Part shown: in pieces, positions 23,082 through 32,903 of the stretch | Numbering within the stretch: the stretch's first letter is position 1 | Layout of the letters: each line of letters opens with the position of its first letter | Source: JAUSIF01 sp040901465 | GTDB taxonomy: Bacteria > Pseudomonadota > Alphaproteobacteria > Rhizobiales > Xanthobacteraceae | DNA: 64,000 nt | NCBI GenBank assembly: GCA_040901465.1 | Contig: JBBDYN010000053.1 | Location: 186,001 to 250,000 of the forward strand | Direction: 5' to 3' | Notes under the pieces: model-generated | The model's database searches: none | What the model was told of the DNA's origin: nothing | The model's input: the letters and a program-made list of their open reading frames with translations, nothing else | Translations under genes and position numbers: made by a program

Positions 23082-26000
23082 GTGGGTCGAAAAGCAAGCA
23101 TGCGAAGCCGCCACGATTCGCCGAAAGCGGTCGACAACGAGGCAGCGGTGAAAGGCGATCGTTCGCTCGCCGACAAGGAGGACAACCCGAACGACGTCCT
23201 CTTGCAGGACGTCTCGCGCGAACTGGCGGGTGCGGGCGTGCCGCGCGAGTTCGTCGCCGCGCTGTTCGGGCGCGCCGCGCCCGAAGACCTCGTGCACTAT
23301 TCGGCGAACGAACTCGCGGCGCTAGGCAAGGCGACGTTCGAGCATCTCCAGGAACGCGTTCCGGGCAAGCCGAAAATCCGCGCCGACAATCCGCCCTCGG
23401 CCGCCAATACGCGGCGGCTCGATGCGATCACGGTCGTCGAGATCGTGAACGACGACATGCCGTTCCTGCTCGACTCGGTGATGGGCGAGCTGAACGACCA
23501 GGGAGTCTCGGTGACGCTCGTCGTGCATCCGATTTTCAACGTAGAGCGCAGCCGCGACGGCAAGCTTGCCGCCTGGAATGGCGAAGCGGGCAAGGCGAAG
23601 AAGAGATTGCGCGAAAGCGTGATCCAGATTCACGTCGAGCGCATCGACGCCGAACATGGTGCAAAGATCGCCGCGTCGCTCGCAAGTGTGCTCGACGAGG
23701 TGCGGCTCGTCGTTTCCGACTGGCAGGAGATGCGCAGCCGCGTCGACGCCACGATCGAGGGGCTGAAGAACAATCCGCCGCCGCTGCCGGCGGAAGAAGT
23801 GTCGGAAGCGGTCGCGTTCCTCGAATGGCTTGCGGCCGACAATTTCACCTTCCTCGGCACGCGTGAATACGCGTTCACCGACGCCGCTGACCGGGAAATG
23901 CTCGAGCCGCGGCCCGAGACCGGGCGCGGCATTCTGCGCAATCGCGTACTGCAGGTGCTGAGCCGGGGGGGCAGGCTCGTCACCACGACGTCGGAACTGC
24001 GCGCGTTCCTGCGCGAGCCGGTTCCCCTGATCGTCACCAAAGCGAACGTGCGCTCACGCGTGCATCGGCGCGTGTATCTCGACTATGTCGGCGTGAAGCG
24101 CTTCGACGCGAAGGGCCGGGTGATCGGCGAGTTCCGCATCGTCGGGCTCTTTACCTCGACGGCCTATACGCGGCGGCCGAGCTCGATCCCGTATCTGCGG
24201 CGCAAAATCGAGGGGGTGCTTGCGCGCGCGCGCTTCGACCCGGCGAGCCACTCTGGCAAGGCGCTCGTCAACGTGCTCGAGACCTATCCGCGCGACGAAC
24301 TGTTCCAGATCGACGGCGAACTGCTTTACCAGTTTGCGCTCGAGATTTTGCAGCTCGATGAGCGCCCCCGCGTGCGTGTATTGTCGCGCCGGGACAAGTT
24401 CGACCGCTTCGTCTCGATCCTCGTGTTCGTGCCGCGCGAGCGCTACGACAGCGAGATCCGCGCGAAGATCGGAAGCTATCTCGCCGAGGCGTATCAGGGT
24501 CGGGTGTCGGCGTTCTACCCGTTCTTTCTCGATGGCCCGCTCACGCGCGTGCATTTCATCATCGGACGCGACGAGGGAACGACGCCCAATCCCGCTCAAG
24601 CGACGCTCGAAGCTGTGGTCGAGCGCATCGTGCGCGACTGGAGCGACCAGCTCGTCAGCGAACTGATCACGTCACTTGCGATTTCCAAGGCGCGCGCGCT
24701 CGAGCGACGCTATCGCAACGCATTTTCGGCCGCCTATCGCGAGGCTTATTCGCCGAAGGACGCGGTCAAGGATATCCGCGTTCTGGGATCCTTGTCCGAA
24801 GACAATCCGATCGCGGCGGAATTTTATCGCCGCGATCCCAATGATCTCAAGCAGGCGAACCTGAAAATCTTCAGCCATGGCCGGCCGTTGCCGCTATCGG
24901 ATCGCGTGCCGGTGCTGGAAAACATGGGTTTCGTGGTCGTCGACGAGCAGACCTACACAGTCGAGGCAAGCGACGGCGGTGCCGGCTGCTGGCTGCACGA
25001 CATGCTGCTCGGCCGCGCGGACGGCGGCGAGATCGATCTCAAGGCGCTCGGCGGGCGGCTCGAAGCAGCGCTGATGGCGGTCGCGCGCGGCCGCGCGGAG
25101 AGCGACGGATACAACGCGCTCGTTCTCGCAGCTGGGCTGCCATGGCGGGACGTCGCGCTCGTGCGCACGCTGTCGCGCTACCTGCGGCAGGCCCGCGTGC
25201 CCTATAGCCAGGACTATTTGTGGACGACACTTGTCCGTCACGCGCCGATCGCGGCGCAGATCGTGACGTTGGTCCATATGCGCTTCGATCCGCGCGTCGA
25301 AGTCGACATGGCCGAGCGCGGCAGGCGTGAAGCAGCAGTACGGGCCGAGATCGAACGCGCGCTGGAAGCCGTGGAAAGCCTCGACGAGGACCGCATCCTG
25401 CGGTGCTTCGTCAATCTCGTCAGTGCCGCGATCCGCACGAATTTCTATCAGGTCGGTGCGGACGGGCAGGCGAAGTTCGTGATCTCGATCAAGTTCGAGA
25501 GCAAGAAGATCGAGGACCTGCCGGCGCCGCGGCCACTCTATGAAATCTTCGTCTATTCTCCGCGCGTCGAGGGCATTCACCTGCGCTTCGGCAAAGTCGC
25601 GCGTGGCGGCATCCGCTGGTCGGACCGGCCGCAGGACTTCCGCACGGAGGTTCTCGCGCTCGGCAAGGCGCAGCAGGTGAAGAACGCGGTGATCGTCCCG
25701 TTCGGGGCCAAGGGCGGGTTTGTTCCGAAGCGGCTGCCGGCGGGCGGATCGCGCGACGCGATCCTTGCCGAGGGAACGGCGAGTTACGAGCTCTTTGTCA
25801 CGAGCGTCTTGGAGCTCACCGACAATCTCGGGCCACAGGGCGTGTTGCCGCCGCCCGACGTCGTACGCCACGACGATGACGATCCCTATCTCGTGGTGGC
25901 GGCGGACAAGGGCACGGCGACGTTCTCCGATCTCGCGAACGCGATCGCGCTGCGGCACGGCTTCTGGCTCGGCGACGCGTTCGCGAGCGGCGGTTCGGCC

Positions 26001-27986
26001 GGCTACGACCACAAGAAGATGGGCATCACTGCGCGCGGCGCGTGGGAAGCGGTGAAGCGGCATTTCCGCGAAATGGACGTCGACATTCGCAATGCGCCGT
26101 TCACGGTCGCGGGCGTCGGCGATATGTCGGGCGACGTGTTCGGCAATGGCATGCTGCTGGAAAAAACAATCCGACTCGTGGCCGCGTTCGACCATCACGA
26201 CATCTTCCTCGATCCAGATCCGGATACAGCGCGCGCGTTCGCCGAGCGCAAGCGGCTGTTCGATCTGCCGCGCTCGAGCTGGCAGGACTACGACAAGAAG
26301 CTGATCTCCAAAGGCGGCGGCGTATTCTCGCGCCGTGCCAAGAGCATTCCGCTGTCCGAAGAGGTGTGCGAGGTGCTGGGTATCGACGTGCCCGAAGCGA
26401 CGCCCGCGGAAGTGATCAGGGCGGTTCTGAGAGCGCAGGTCGACCTTCTTTGGTTTGGCGGCATCGGCACTTACGTGCGCGCATCGGCGGAAGCGGACGA
26501 GCGCGCCGGCGACCGCGCGAACGATGCGATCCGCATCACCGGCGCAGACCTGCGCGCCAAGGTGATCGGCGAAGGCGCCAATCTCGGCATGACGCAGCTT
26601 GGCCGCGTGGAAGCAGCACGTTGTGGCGTGCGGCTCAATACCGACGCGATCGACAATTCGGCGGGCGTCAATTCCTCGGACGTGGAGGTCAATCTCAAGA
26701 TCGCGCTCAGCATCCCGCTGCGCGAAATACGCCTCACGTTGGCGGCGCGCAATCAGCTGCTCGTCGAGATGACCGACGAGGTGGCGGAGCTCGTGCTTCG
26801 TAATAACTATCTACAAACGCTCGCGCTTTCGCTCGCCGAGCGGCGCGGGGCCGAGGATCTCGGCTTTGAGAGCCGGCTGATGCAGACCTTGGAAGGGCGC
26901 GGGCTGCTCGACCGGGCGGTGGAATTCCTGCCGTCCGATGCGGAGATCAGTGAGAGGCGCGTGCGCGGGCAGAGCCTCACGCGGCCCGAGCTCGCGGTGA
27001 CGCTTGCCTACGCCAAGATCGGTCTCTACGGAGAGCTGCTCGCGTCCGACGTGCCGGACGACCCCTATCTTGCGCGCGAGCTCGTGCGCTATTTCCCCAA
27101 GCCCGTGACCGAGCGGTTCCCGGATGCCGTCGAAGCGCACCGCCTGAGGCGCGAGATCATCGCCACCATGCTCGCCAATTCCATGGTCAATCGCGGCGGG
27201 CCCTCGTTCGTCGCGCGCGTCGCCGACGAAACCGGCGCGGAGGCGCCAGCTATCGCGCAGGCGTTCGCGGCGACGCGAGATTCCTTTGGCATGACCGACC
27301 TCAACGCGCAGATCGATGCACTCGATGCGAAGATCGGCGGCGCGCTGCAGCTTTCGCTCTATTCTGCGGTGCAGGATCTGCTCCTCGACCGCGTCAACTG
27401 GTTCCTGCGCAATGTCGATCTGTCGCACGGGCTCGCCGACATCGTCGCGCATTACCGGGAAGGCATCGCGAAGGTGGAAGCGGCGCTCGAGAAGGCGCTG
27501 CCAGATGAGCATCACGCCGCGCGCGGCGCGCGCTCGTCCGAATTGATCGCCGCCAATGTGCCCGAGCCGCTCGCGCTCAAGATCGCGAGCCTGCCCGAGC
27601 TTGCCGCGGCGCCCGACATCGTGGTGGTCGCGGACGGCACGAAGAAGCGGATCGAAGCGGTGACGAGCGTCTATTTCGCGGTGGGCGCCTTTTTCCGACT
27701 CGATCAGATCGCCGAAGCCGCGCACAAGATCGAGCTATCCGATCATTTCGACCGGCTCGCGCTCGACCGCACCCTTGTGGAGATCGCCTCGAGCCAGCGG
27801 CGGATCACGGCCGAAGTGCTCGCGACCGGCAGGGCCGGCGATGCGGCGGTGCAGGAGTGGGCCGAGCGGCGCGGGCGCGAAATTGCTCGCGTGCGCGCGA
27901 GCATCCATGAAATTGCCGGTAGCGGGCTGACATTGTCCAAGCTCGCGGTCGCCGTTGGGCTGCTTGCCGATCTTGCGAGAACCTGA
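23082..27986 (+). CDS. gdhB: NAD-dependent glutamate dehydrogenase, large (about 180 kDa) type
   Basis: Catabolic enzyme that converts glutamate to 2-oxoglutarate and ammonium. The 1634 residues are family length. A long N-terminal regulatory region with ACT-like segments (VNDDMPFLLDSVMGELNDQGVSV) precedes the catalytic core at about 800-1250: GKVARGGIRWSDRPQDFRTEVLALGKAQQVKNAV, the catalytic Lys region GAKGGFVPKRLP, and the NAD site GVGDMSGDVFGNGML. The C-terminal helical domain completes it. The start is GTG at 23082 with AGGG 7 bases upstream; ATG at 23100 is an alternative. It is a single gene after tRNA-Gly, with a transporter 33 bases downstream. Confidence 0.96.
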   Translation: MGRKASMRSRHDSPKAVDNEAAVKGDRSLADKEDNPNDVLLQDVSRELAGAGVPREFVAALFGRAAPEDLVHYSANELAALGKATFEHLQERVPGKPKIRADNPPSAANTRRLDAITVVEIVNDDMPFLLDSVMGELNDQGVSVTLVVHPIFNVERSRDGKLAAWNGEAGKAKKRLRESVIQIHVERIDAEHGAKIAASLASVLDEVRLVVSDWQEMRSRVDATIEGLKNNPPPLPAEEVSEAVAFLEWLAADNFTFLGTREYAFTDAADREMLEPRPETGRGILRNRVLQVLSRGGRLVTTTSELRAFLREPVPLIVTKANVRSRVHRRVYLDYVGVKRFDAKGRVIGEFRIVGLFTSTAYTRRPSSIPYLRRKIEGVLARARFDPASHSGKALVNVLETYPRDELFQIDGELLYQFALEILQLDERPRVRVLSRRDKFDRFVSILVFVPRERYDSEIRAKIGSYLAEAYQGRVSAFYPFFLDGPLTRVHFIIGRDEGTTPNPAQATLEAVVERIVRDWSDQLVSELITSLAISKARALERRYRNAFSAAYREAYSPKDAVKDIRVLGSLSEDNPIAAEFYRRDPNDLKQANLKIFSHGRPLPLSDRVPVLENMGFVVVDEQTYTVEASDGGAGCWLHDMLLGRADGGEIDLKALGGRLEAALMAVARGRAESDGYNALVLAAGLPWRDVALVRTLSRYLRQARVPYSQDYLWTTLVRHAPIAAQIVTLVHMRFDPRVEVDMAERGRREAAVRAEIERALEAVESLDEDRILRCFVNLVSAAIRTNFYQVGADGQAKFVISIKFESKKIEDLPAPRPLYEIFVYSPRVEGIHLRFGKVARGGIRWSDRPQDFRTEVLALGKAQQVKNAVIVPFGAKGGFVPKRLPAGGSRDAILAEGTASYELFVTSVLELTDNLGPQGVLPPPDVVRHDDDDPYLVVAADKGTATFSDLANAIALRHGFWLGDAFASGGSAGYDHKKMGITARGAWEAVKRHFREMDVDIRNAPFTVAGVGDMSGDVFGNGMLLEKTIRLVAAFDHHDIFLDPDPDTARAFAERKRLFDLPRSSWQDYDKKLISKGGGVFSRRAKSIPLSEEVCEVLGIDVPEATPAEVIRAVLRAQVDLLWFGGIGTYVRASAEADERAGDRANDAIRITGADLRAKVIGEGANLGMTQLGRVEAARCGVRLNTDAIDNSAGVNSSDVEVNLKIALSIPLREIRLTLAARNQLLVEMTDEVAELVLRNNYLQTLALSLAERRGAEDLGFESRLMQTLEGRGLLDRAVEFLPSDAEISERRVRGQSLTRPELAVTLAYAKIGLYGELLASDVPDDPYLARELVRYFPKPVTERFPDAVEAHRLRREIIATMLANSMVNRGGPSFVARVADETGAEAPAIAQAFAATRDSFGMTDLNAQIDALDAKIGGALQLSLYSAVQDLLLDRVNWFLRNVDLSHGLADIVAHYREGIAKVEAALEKALPDEHHAARGARSSELIAANVPEPLALKIASLPELAAAPDIVVVADGTKKRIEAVTSVYFAVGAFFRLDQIAEAAHKIELSDHFDRLALDRTLVEIASSQRRITAEVLATGRAGDAAVQEWAERRGREIARVRASIHEIAGSGLTLSKLAVAVGLLADLART

Positions 27987-28019
27987 GACTTCGGCGCGAC
28001 AAAACCCCAGGCCCGGCAG

Positions 28020-29411
28020 ATGAATAATCCAAGTTCCGAGGCTGATCCGGTCCCGCGCCGCGCGCTCTGGGGCTGGGTGTTCTTCGACTGGGCGTGCCAG
28101 CCGTTCTTTACGCTCGTAACCACTTTCGTCTATGCGCCCTACTTCGCTTCGGTCGTCGTGGGCGACGCGGCGCGAGGACAGGCGCTCTGGGGCTTCGCGG
28201 CCGGCGCAGCAGGACTCGTGATTGCACTGTTCTCGCCCATCCTTGGCGCCATCGCCGACGCAACCGGGCGGCGCAAGCCGTGGATCGCCGCGTTCGGCGC
28301 GCTCCTGGTGCTCGGCGCGAGCGCCCTCTGGTTCGGCGAGCCCGGTCATCCGGATTCGATTGCGCTTGTCCTTATTGCTTTCGTGATCGGCACGATCGGC
28401 GCCGAGTTCGCGTCCGTGTTCAACAACGCGATGATGCCGACTCTCGTGCCGCCGGAGCGGCTCGGCCGGCTGTCGGGGCTCGGCTGGGGCATGGGCTATG
28501 TGGGCGGGCTCGTTTCCCTCGTCATCACGCTCGGCTTTCTCGCGGCGGACCCGCAAACCGGGCGCACGCTCGCGGGCCTCGCACCGCTGTTCGGGCTTGA
28601 TCCGGCGGCGCATGAAGGCGACCGGGCGACCGGGCCGTTCACGGCCATCTGGTTCGTCGTGTTCGTGCTGCCGCTGTTGCTGTTCACGCCGGACGGCAAG
28701 AAGGCGATGAATCTCCTTCCGGCGGTGCGCGCGGGCTTGCACGCGCTCGCGCGCACCGTCCGCAAGATCGGGCAGTACCGCGACAGCGCAGTCTTCCTCC
28801 TCGCGAATATGGTCTACGCGAACGGCCTTGGCGCGCTGTTCGCGTTCGGTGGAATTTATGCAGCGGGCAATTTCGGCTGGGGCACGATCGAAATCGGCGT
28901 ATTCGGAATTCTGCTCACCATCGCCGCGAGTGCGGGCGCCCTCGCCGGCGGCCGGCTCGACGACCGGCTCGGATCGAAGCAGGTCGTGCTCGGCGCGCTT
29001 GTGCTCTTGATCGCAATGTCGGTGGCGATCCTCTCGGTCGACCGCGACACCGTTTTCTTCGTCGTGGCGGCGCAACCGGCGGCGCCGGGGACGGGGTTGT
29101 TCACGAGCCTGCCGGAGCAGCTTTACGTGCTGTTCGGCGCGATCATCGGCATTGCGGCGGGGCCGCTACAGGCTTCCTCGCGCACGCTGCTTGCGCGGCT
29201 CGCGCCGCCCGATCAGCTCGGGCAGTTCTACGGCCTGTTCGCGCTCTCCGGAAAACTCACGTCGTTCGCAGGTCCGCTCGCGGTGGCCGCGGTGACGGCG
29301 GCGAGCGCAAGCCAGAAGGCCGGAATCTCGGTGCTCGTGGCATTCTTCGCGGTGGGCGCGCTGTTGCTTTTGACGGTCCGCGTCAGTGCCGGAAGTGGCG
29401 CACGCCGGTAA
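28020..29411 (+). CDS. UMF1-family MFS transporter (Atg22-like)
   Basis: 463-residue polytopic protein with about 12 transmembrane helices. The N-terminus RRALWGWVFFDWACQPFFTLVTTFVYAPYF is the signature of the UMF1/Atg22-like branch, and GAIADATGRRKPWIA is the MFS motif A between helices 2 and 3. The substrate is unknown; yeast Atg22 exports amino acids. It follows the glutamate dehydrogenase gene closely and may be co-transcribed. Its last 29 bases overlap the 3' end of purH on the other strand. Confidence 0.9.
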   Translation: MNNPSSEADPVPRRALWGWVFFDWACQPFFTLVTTFVYAPYFASVVVGDAARGQALWGFAAGAAGLVIALFSPILGAIADATGRRKPWIAAFGALLVLGASALWFGEPGHPDSIALVLIAFVIGTIGAEFASVFNNAMMPTLVPPERLGRLSGLGWGMGYVGGLVSLVITLGFLAADPQTGRTLAGLAPLFGLDPAAHEGDRATGPFTAIWFVVFVLPLLLFTPDGKKAMNLLPAVRAGLHALARTVRKIGQYRDSAVFLLANMVYANGLGALFAFGGIYAAGNFGWGTIEIGVFGILLTIAASAGALAGGRLDDRLGSKQVVLGALVLLIAMSVAILSVDRDTVFFVVAAQPAAPGTGLFTSLPEQLYVLFGAIIGIAAGPLQASSRTLLARLAPPDQLGQFYGLFALSGKLTSFAGPLAVAAVTAASASQKAGISVLVAFFAVGALLLLTVRVSAGSGARR

Positions 29412-30972
29412 AGACCATCGCGATATTCTTCTCGTTTGCCGCCGCGATCACTTCATCGTCGCGGATCGAGCCGCCGGGTTGAATGACGGCGGTGGCGCCG
29501 GCCTCGACCGCGGCCAGCAAGCCGTCGGCGAACGGAAAGAAGGCGTCCGAGGCGACGACCGATCCCGTGGTCAGCGGCTCGCTTTGACCCGCAGCCTTGG
29601 CCGCGTCGCGCGCCTTGAGCGCCGCGATACGTGCAGAATCCACCCGGCTCATTTGCCCCGCGCCGATGCCGACGGTGGCGCCGTTCTTCGCATAGACGAT
29701 CGCGTTCGACTTCACGTGCTTCGCCACACGAAAGGCAAACTTGAGGTCGGCGAGCTCATCGTTGGTGGGCTTGCGCTTGGTCACGGCCTTGATATCGAGA
29801 TCGTCGACCACGGCGTTGTCGCGCGTCTGCACCAGCATGCCGCCGGCGACCGAGCGGAAGGCGAGGCCGCGCGAGCGCGGATCGGGCAGGCCGCCCGTGA
29901 GCAACAGTCGCAGATTCTTCTTCGTGGCGACGATGCGGATCGCTTCTTCGCTCGCGGCGGGAGCGACGATCACTTCCGTGAAAATTTCCACGATGGCGGT
30001 GGTCGCCTCGGCGTCGAGCGTGCGGTTGAGCGCGATGATGCCGCCGAAGGCGGAAACCGGATCGCAGGCGAGCGCCTTTTTGTACGCGTCGAGCAGGTTT
30101 CTCCCTTCGGCCACGCCGCAGGGATTGGCGTGCTTGACGATCACGACCGCCGCAGTGCGTTTCGCATCGAACTCGGCGACGCATTCGAATGCGGCGTCGG
30201 TATCGGCGATGTTGTTGTAGGATAGTTCTTTCCCCTGCACCTGGCGCGCGCCGGCGACGCCAAAGCGCTGCTCGGGGCTTCCGTAAATCGTCGCGTTCTG
30301 GTGCGGGTTCTCGCCGTAGCGCAGGCGCTCGATGAGCTTCCCCGCGAAGGCGCGCCAGACCGGCGCTTCGAGGCCGGTCTGCTCGGCGAACCAGCCCGAG
30401 ATCGCAGCATCATAGGCGGACGCGCGCGCGAACGCCTTCGCCGCGAGCAGGCGGCGCAGCGCGAGCGTGGTGCCGCCGTGGGCCGCGATCTCCTTCAACA
30501 CGACTTCGTAGTCCGCGGGATCGACGATCACGGCAACATCGCCGTGATTCTTCGCCGCGGCGCGGATGAGCGCGGGGCCGCCAATATCGATGCTCTCGAC
30601 GCATTCCTCGAAACCCGCGCCTTTGGCGACCGTTGCCTCGAATGGATAGAGGTTTACGACGACGAGATCGATCGGCTCGATCCCATGCTGCTGCATGGCG
30701 TCGGCATGAGCCTTTTCGTCGCGGACGGCGAGGATCGCGCCGTGCACTTTCGGATGCAGGGTCTTGACCCGGCCGTCCATCATCTCGGGATAGCCGGTGA
30801 GCGCAGTGACATCGGTGACGTTGAGTCCTGCTTCCGCAAACGCGCGGCTCGTGCCGCCGGTGGAGACGAGCGACGCGCCGCGCGCGGCGAGCGCGCGGGC
30901 GAACTCGATCAATCCACTCTTGTCGGAAACCGAGATCAGAGCTCGGGCGATGGGGCGGACGCGATTCGACAT
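29383..30972 (-). CDS. purH: Bifunctional AICAR transformylase/IMP cyclohydrolase
   Basis: Catalyses the last two steps of de novo purine synthesis. The N-terminal MGS-like cyclohydrolase domain (1-200) has RALISVSDKSGLIEFAR, VSTGGTSRAF and DGRVKTLHPKVHGAIL. The C-terminal transformylase domain has the catalytic Lys-His in VIVKHANPCGVAEG. The start at 30972 (MSNRV) is chosen; a TTG eight codons upstream keeps the frame open. The product is 529 residues, normal length. It ends FTGVRHFRH, a typical C-terminus, within the convergent overlap with the transporter gene. Confidence 0.97.
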   Translation of the reverse strand: MSNRVRPIARALISVSDKSGLIEFARALAARGASLVSTGGTSRAFAEAGLNVTDVTALTGYPEMMDGRVKTLHPKVHGAILAVRDEKAHADAMQQHGIEPIDLVVVNLYPFEATVAKGAGFEECVESIDIGGPALIRAAAKNHGDVAVIVDPADYEVVLKEIAAHGGTTLALRRLLAAKAFARASAYDAAISGWFAEQTGLEAPVWRAFAGKLIERLRYGENPHQNATIYGSPEQRFGVAGARQVQGKELSYNNIADTDAAFECVAEFDAKRTAAVVIVKHANPCGVAEGRNLLDAYKKALACDPVSAFGGIIALNRTLDAEATTAIVEIFTEVIVAPAASEEAIRIVATKKNLRLLLTGGLPDPRSRGLAFRSVAGGMLVQTRDNAVVDDLDIKAVTKRKPTNDELADLKFAFRVAKHVKSNAIVYAKNGATVGIGAGQMSRVDSARIAALKARDAAKAAGQSEPLTTGSVVASDAFFPFADGLLAAVEAGATAVIQPGGSIRDDEVIAAANEKNIAMVFTGVRHFRH

Positions 30973-31049
30973 TGCAACGATCGCTTCGTCTTCCAATTGA
31001 CGCGAGCCGCGATAGCACGGCGCGGGCGGCAGGGAAACGGGAGCGCGGC

Positions 31050-32807
31050 TCAGAGCAGCAGTTGCGGACCGGCTGCTTCGGCCCTCTCGCGATCGGTCTG
31101 CGTCTTGGTGGCGCGGATCAGGGTCCAGACGATACGCGGCAGGGCGTGCACCTGGTCGGCAATCACGATCTGGGCCGTGCGGCGCGGACCGTCGGTCGAT
31201 GAAAGGAACACGCTTTCCTCGACATCGACGTTCATGTTCGGGGAGCTGAACAGCCAGCTCTCCTTGCCCGGCAATACGAGAAGCACGCTGCTGCCGTCGG
31301 TGCGGCGGCTCGCCTTCACGTTGGGATGAAGGTGAAAGCGTATGACGAAGGTGTCGGGGGCGTTGACCGGCACTGCCTCGCCCTCAGGCGTGAAGAAGAC
31401 GTCTTCGCCGTCAAGCCGTTCGCCGTCCTGCGACAGGCGCCACGAGCGCTGGTGCAGCAGCCCGAAGCGCGAGGCGTAACCGTCGTGCAGGGCGCGCACG
31501 AGTTGCGCGCCGCCGCGTTCGCCGCGCGAGACGCGGACCGGACCTGGGCCCTCGACGATCGGCACTCCGATCAGGCGGTTGTAGGCGGCTCCGGCGAGGA
31601 AGCGGCAGGAAGAAGTGTCGTTGAGGACCACGGTCGAATGCGCCGCGGTGGCGCGCGCGGAGGGCCGCCAGGCGTCGCGGTTGGCGGTAGGCATGCCGCA
31701 ATTGACGACGATGCGGTTGCGCCCGTGGGAGAATTCGAACGAGAGACAGCCGGCGTGGGCCTCGTGGCTCTGCATCATGGGAGGCGGCGCGCCGGTATCG
31801 GCGATCAGGACGCTTTCGCCCGCGTCGATGCGCTGGTAGCCGGAATAGGGGGCGTTTGCGACCGGCGCGCCGCGCGCGTCGTCATAGGCAAGCACGGTGG
31901 CGAGCAGATCGGTCGGCGTCGCGCCCATGCCGTTGAATTGCGCAAAGGCGCCGTCGCCGTGCCGGAAGAAGCGCAGCATCGGCATCATGCGGTCGATGGA
32001 ATTGAGCAGCGCCGTCGGTGGCGGCGCGCTGCGCGCCTCGAACGACTGGCGCAACGGAAGAAGATCGACGAGAAGCTCGATCAGGACGCCCGGATTCCGG
32101 CCGATGTGGCCGCCGTCGGGAAGGATCTGGCGGTTGAGCTCGGCGGACAAACGGCGCGCGCTCGATTTCAAAAGCCGCGTCTCGCCCTGGATGCAGAGCC
32201 CCGCGAAGGCCAGCGCGATCGTGGCGAGCAGCCGCGGATAGCCGTCGCGCGTGTCGGAGATCGTGCGGCGGAGATAACGCACCTGACGCGCGAGGCTCTT
32301 CAGGAAGGACCGGTAGAAAACGTGATCGGCGCCGTCGAGAATGAGCGGCGCTTGCGTGAGCCAGGAGATGATGCGGCGGGCGACGATCTCGGGCTCCCAG
32401 GCGACCGGGTGGCCGCCGCCCTGGAGCGCGATCCAGTCGCCCACGAGCGCGCGCGCATTCACTTGCGCGATCGAAGTGCCGGCGGAACGCAAGTGCCGCA
32501 GCCAGCCGAAGCCGAGCAGCTGTTCGTCCCACTCGCGCGAGGGCGGCGGCATCTCGAACGGCGAACGGCCGTCGGTCGCCACCACCTTGCCGGCGAAGAC
32601 AAAGCGGCCCGCATAGAATTCGCTCGCGAGCGTGGGGTCGCCGGTGCGCAGGTCCTGCGGCGCGATCAGAAGCCGCTCGGGGACCGACATGCCGATCCGC
32701 CAGCGATAGCGTGGGTTGGCGGTGAGCTTGAGCACGAACTTGCGCCAGCCGTGTCCGGCCACAAAGCGCGCGAGCCGCATCCGCTCCGCAAGCACTTCAC
32801 GACTCAT
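31050..32807 (-). CDS. Heparinase II/III family protein
   Basis: 585 residues. The N-terminal half is an alpha/alpha-toroid-like region (GWLRHLRSAGTSIAQVNARALVGDWIALQ, ARRIISWLTQAP). The C-terminal half is the beta-sandwich heparinase II/III domain (GYQRIDAGESVLIADTGAPP, AHAGCLSFEFSHGRNRIVVNCG, HSTVVLNDTSS). No signal peptide is evident. Family members in alphaproteobacteria often sit, as here, between purH and rsmB; their substrate is unknown and they are unlikely to use heparin. It follows rsmB on the same strand after 96 bases. Confidence 0.9.
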   Translation of the reverse strand: MSREVLAERMRLARFVAGHGWRKFVLKLTANPRYRWRIGMSVPERLLIAPQDLRTGDPTLASEFYAGRFVFAGKVVATDGRSPFEMPPPSREWDEQLLGFGWLRHLRSAGTSIAQVNARALVGDWIALQGGGHPVAWEPEIVARRIISWLTQAPLILDGADHVFYRSFLKSLARQVRYLRRTISDTRDGYPRLLATIALAFAGLCIQGETRLLKSSARRLSAELNRQILPDGGHIGRNPGVLIELLVDLLPLRQSFEARSAPPPTALLNSIDRMMPMLRFFRHGDGAFAQFNGMGATPTDLLATVLAYDDARGAPVANAPYSGYQRIDAGESVLIADTGAPPPMMQSHEAHAGCLSFEFSHGRNRIVVNCGMPTANRDAWRPSARATAAHSTVVLNDTSSCRFLAGAAYNRLIGVPIVEGPGPVRVSRGERGGAQLVRALHDGYASRFGLLHQRSWRLSQDGERLDGEDVFFTPEGEAVPVNAPDTFVIRFHLHPNVKASRRTDGSSVLLVLPGKESWLFSSPNMNVDVEESVFLSSTDGPRRTAQIVIADQVHALPRIVWTLIRATKTQTDRERAEAAGPQLLL

Positions 32808-32903
32808 CGAGTCGATTGCCTTCCTCCGGCGGGGCGCCGCGCGCCCGCTCTCCGATCCACAACATATCGAAGCAGACTCCGGTGTCCAATCGCGCGTGTG
32901 GAG

